Positions 60,601 through 64,000 of a stretch of DNA of 64,000 nucleotides are shown here, one piece after another. The stretch comes from Callaeas wilsoni. Taxonomy: Eukaryota; Chordata; Aves; Passeriformes; Callaeidae. A model generated the notes under the pieces. The model ran no database searches and was not told the origin of the DNA. It saw only the letters and a list, made by a program, of their open reading frames with translations. The position numbers and the translations under genes are program-made. Where the stretch lies: assembly GCA_013398955.1 (NCBI GenBank), contig VWPU01012204.1, positions 1 through 64,000 of the forward strand, given 5' to 3'. Positions within the stretch are counted from its first letter, which is position 1. Each line of letters opens with the position of its first letter.

Positions 60601-63600
60601 TACGACCCAGCAGTCCCACAAATCAGCCCAGCCCAGAAGGAGAACCCCAAGCCCAGAGCGCAGCACGGAGAAGGAAAACATCCACAGTTGTTTCTAACAG
60701 AGGAAGCCCACGGGCTCTGCAGGGAGAGCTCCAAACCCCTCAGTGGCCTTGCACATTGCCCTTAGCCAGAGGTGCAGCTGTTGGGACCCTTCCCAGCCAA
60801 ATCCAGGGTCCGGGTACAGCTCAGGCACCGGCCCTGGGGCTCGGCCAGCGCCAGCTTTGGTGTCAGCACCAGAGCTCAGCGCCTCGGCCCCACCAGGAGA
60901 GCATCTCTCCCTCCTGGCTGCAGCCAGAGGTAACCCAGCTCCCTGCCAGCACGAGAACCCGGAAGAAATAAGCATGTTTTTGTTTTTATTTCTGAGGTTT
61001 TAACCCCAACATCGTGCTTTTCTGACGCTTTAGGTCTGAAGTTGACAAACAGAAGCAGAAGTTCAAGCAAATTTCTGTCAAATTCACCCAACTTACAGCT
61101 CAGTGAGAGAAGAACATCTTTTTTGCTGTTCCTCTAGGACATTTTGTTACTCAACTTACAGCAACTTATTTTCCTAACGTTCCCTCAAGTGAAAGCAAGG
61201 TTTGGCAACTTGCAAGGCAGAAACAAATTTGTACTTTTCATTTTGCTAGGATAAAATTAATTTTGCTTGAGGGAAGGCGACTTTGTTTTCTAATTGGATT
61301 GAGGCTCAAAGAGGAAAAGGAGAAAAAGGAAGAAAAGGAAAACAAAACACAAAATCACTCTTCCCACAGCATGCTGCGTCCGCTCGCGAGGAAGGCCTTC
61401 CGAAACTCTGCAGTTCTTGGGACTTCACTCTGGGCACGACAACTCAGCAGAACTCGGACCACCTGGAGGCCAGCACGTGCACAAGCCACGGCACAGAGGA
61501 AAGAGAGGAGAAAGCTCAGCTTCACCCAAGGGGCTCTGGGTTTGTGGGCTCAGTGCCAAAGGGGCTCCGAAGGCACGGCCACAAGCAAGCAGCCTGGAAG
61601 GGCGACCTGCTCCACAGCCAAGCACTACAAACCACATTACCACGAGCTACGACTCGCTGGAGAAATATTGATAAAGGAGAAAGCTGCTTTTGAAATAAGA
61701 TGAGGAGATGTAAAGAATAATTGCACAAAAACGTCTTTGGCTGTTTAATTGAAACTCTTCTATGCCTGAGGGTCTAAATGAATACGCGGAGATCTTTTTG
61801 TTCCTGCAGCAATCAAATATTTCCTGCTATTACTGATAATGACTTTAAAACAGCACACTTAAGCAGGGCTGTTACTTTATTTTCAGCCTTTCCAAGGCGG
61901 GAGTGGAAGCAATAAGGCGGGGGAGGAAGGTGATGACAGCTCCTCAGAGGAAGCGTATGTCAGTCTGGTGAGGAGCTAATGAGGGCCGCCTCCAACCTGA
62001 ACCTCAGACAGGTGACATCCCACCCCGACACAGCCCCAGAAGCTGGCACCTGCTGACGGCTAACCAGCCCCGTGTCTGAAATAGGAGCAAGCTCTGGAGC
62101 TCCTCCAGCGCAATCTTAGCTCTGAATCCGGCAGCACAGGGACCTGACCCGAAGCTCGACACTAAACCAGCTCAATCCTTTTTCTTGGCTTCCAGTGGGT
62201 GAATCGCGTTTCTGAGCAGGACTGGGTGAGTAAATGATACTTTCCCCCAATTGACACAAGCAATTCTCACTCCTTCCTCATCATCTTTTGCATGAGCTAA
62301 AACTGTCAAATGTAGCCCAGAATCACAAAGTGTTTCATTTTAACAGTATCACTACTTCTGTGAATAAACTCTGTCCAATTTTTCTGTCCATCTCCAGTTC
62401 CACACACCTTCATGTGGATACCACAGGGACGAGGGGATGGCAGGAGAGGCCAGGAGAGCATCTGCTGTCTGACAGCAGACACTGCCATGAGAAGCCACCA
62501 GAATCCAAGAGGGAGGGGACAAGCAGCTATGACTGCAGGGCCGGACGCTCAGAGGACAGGCAGCAAGAGGCTCCTTAGGAAAGACAGCAGGCTGCTCTGT
62601 GGTTCTGCTGCCACAGGCACTCAACACCCCCACAACCAGCCACAGGACCATGCCAGAGCCCACGATGAGCATTTCTCAGAAAAAGGTCAGAAAAACAGAA
62701 CAAAAAAAATCCTAAAAAATGGTCTTAAGGCTGGATTCAGTCCATTTCACCCCTTCAATATTTCTACAGTTTTTGCTGCAAGGGCAAAGTGAGCAAAAGC
62801 CCCAGTGTCTGGAGCAGTTCTGATGATGAAATGACACCAGAGAGGCCACTGGATAAACCATTAGGAAATGAAAGCAGCAGTTGGCAAATGTCATGCCAGG
62901 CAGTCAAACGAGCCTGCAATCACCCGAGCAGCTAAAGAGCAGAGATCTTCCCTTTAGCACGTCAAGGTGCGATTACGGCCAGCACAGCACGGCAAAAAAC
63001 CGCAACCCACTTCAACAGGAGGCATTCCACTTCCCTCCCGCAGCAGATGGGGTAAAACTGCTGTCTTGAACAACCCCCTTCTGCCTAGCTGCAAGGTGTT
63101 TATCCATGTTCATTTGGGAAGCGAGCAGGGAAAAACCAAAGTCTTTTCAGGCAGCGTTTCCCTCCCGACACCTGCCCAAGGGAAGGAGGAGCACCCGAGG
63201 GCCAACGCACGTGGTCCTGCGGGGATGCTGGGGAGGTTGGAGCTCTGCTGATTCCCAGGTCACAGCCGGCCCCCAGGGCTTGGTTATGCACCACTCGTGC
63301 ATTATGCTCGGCAGCAGCACAAATTGCCCCAGTTTCCCCGAGCAGCCCTCAGAGAAGGCAAAGGCAGAGGTGCTCGGTGAAACCCCGCACTTCCCGACCG
63401 CTGTGGCACCGTGTGGGGCCCGATCCAGCGGCAGCACGGCCAGGGAAGGACTGTGCTGCCCTGGGGGCCGTGGGATCGAGCCTTCCACCAGCTCTGCCTG
63501 ATGACCACAGCTACTGCTGTCAGGGCTCTCCAAGGACTCGAGCCACCCTACTCCTCGGCACACTTTTAACCACGAAAGCACAGATAACGGCACTTTTCTC

Positions 63601-64000
63601 TCCCGTGCTGCAGGATCGCAGGCAGCACCAATGTCATTCCCGACAAGCAATGTGCCCCTGCCCTTCTGCCAGCTCCTTCACTTGCTGAGCAGCAGAACTG
63701 GTGCATCCTGCAGGTCTCTGCAGCCCACTGAGCCCAACAGGTGCCTCTCAGACAATTGTACTGCAGGCCGGCCTAACATCAACATGCTTAACGGTACTTA
63801 ACGTTATTTACATTTACACTGGGAGAAACCCAAACAAAATCGACAAAACCACGGGCAGGATCTTAACTCCGTTACTTTCGCTTCCTTTCTGCAGTACTTG
63901 ACATCAGTTTCTACCGCAGAATGTCACATCGTGACAATTTCAAGAAGAAACAGTTATTTCACGAATCTAGGTATTTCTGCTTTCTCTCTCCTGAGAAAAC

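Larger units (their letters stand above)
26055..64000 (-). other. SLC24A3: SLC24A3 intron upstream of the first visible exon (at least 37.9 kb)
   Basis: No coding exon can be supported anywhere in this stretch. The acceptor side next to 26054 has a normal pyrimidine tract and a plausible branch site (tgattaaac on the minus strand). The missing upstream exon should end just before the LHEFPND segment with the first base of an alanine codon. I looked for its expected coding pattern and donor on the minus strand and did not see it, so it probably lies beyond 64000. The stretch contains unique intronic DNA, the CR1 pieces at 31.5, 32.6, 41.7 and 48.5 kb, tandem repeats at 27.2, 47.0-47.8 and 49.7 kb, assembly joints at 30.0 and 46.4-48.1 kb, CpG-rich blocks and AT-rich blocks described separately. 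Between those entries (for example 33-38, 42-46, 50-56 and 58-64 kb) I recognise nothing specific. Confidence 0.75.

Noticed and set aside
1..64000. tRNA, rRNA, CRISPR, operon or phage features
   Set aside because: Nothing with tRNA box sequences, regularly spaced spacers, ribosome-binding sites or bacterial gene density was seen, and the window is vertebrate intronic DNA.

Overview
The window is vertebrate nuclear DNA and almost certainly from a bird, probably a passerine. The evidence is several 3' ends of CR1 LINEs, one solo LTR that resembles passerine endogenous-retrovirus LTRs, GT-AG introns of 1.8 to more than 37 kb, and long stretches with no coding signal. Nothing points to bacteria, phage, plasmids or CRISPR.

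One gene can be supported. On the minus strand, four consecutive exons (25978-26054, 18955-19029, 14486-14570, 12571-12674) splice in frame to about 113 residues of a K+-dependent Na+/Ca2+ exchanger. Paralogue-diagnostic residues (APELFTSVIG, then VFITKGDVG, preceded by LHEFPNDIF) fit SLC24A3 (NCKX3). The exons cover the end of the N-terminal extracellular segment, the first membrane region and the whole alpha-1 repeat. The first exons should lie beyond position 64000 and the remaining exons to the left of position 1. I found no other exon of this gene and no second gene.

Region by region (transcription runs right to left): 64000-26055 is one very large intron. It holds three CR1 copies on the plus strand, one on the minus strand, CpG-rich islands (about 38.8-39.3 and 57.3-57.6 kb), a cluster of TAATTA sites (56.4-56.7 kb), an AT-rich 92-bp tandem array (47.0-47.8 kb), and most of the assembly scars. 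25977-19030 is a 6.9 kb intron with a plus-strand CR1 at 23.5-23.8 kb and CpG-rich blocks near 19.8-21.0 kb. 18954-14571 is a 4.4 kb intron whose donor side carries a minisatellite of ten uninterrupted 41-bp units. 14485-12675 is a 1.8 kb intron with a CTG repeat 9 nt past its donor. 12570-1 is the start of another long intron and holds the solo LTR (3952-4682, with a perfect 6-bp target-site duplication), a minus-strand CR1 piece and an A/C-rich low-complexity block.

All four single-N positions lie at or beside repeated sequence. Three sit between near-identical direct copies and look like uncollapsed contig overlaps. I see no novel multi-gene system. The points most worth a second look are the minisatellite that keeps all three minus frames open directly after exon 18955-19029, the CUG repeat beside the next donor, and the sense-oriented LTR with its polyadenylation signal. 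Positions of introns, splice sites and repeats were read by eye. Family names for repeats rest on recognition of their 3' ends and termini, not on a database search.
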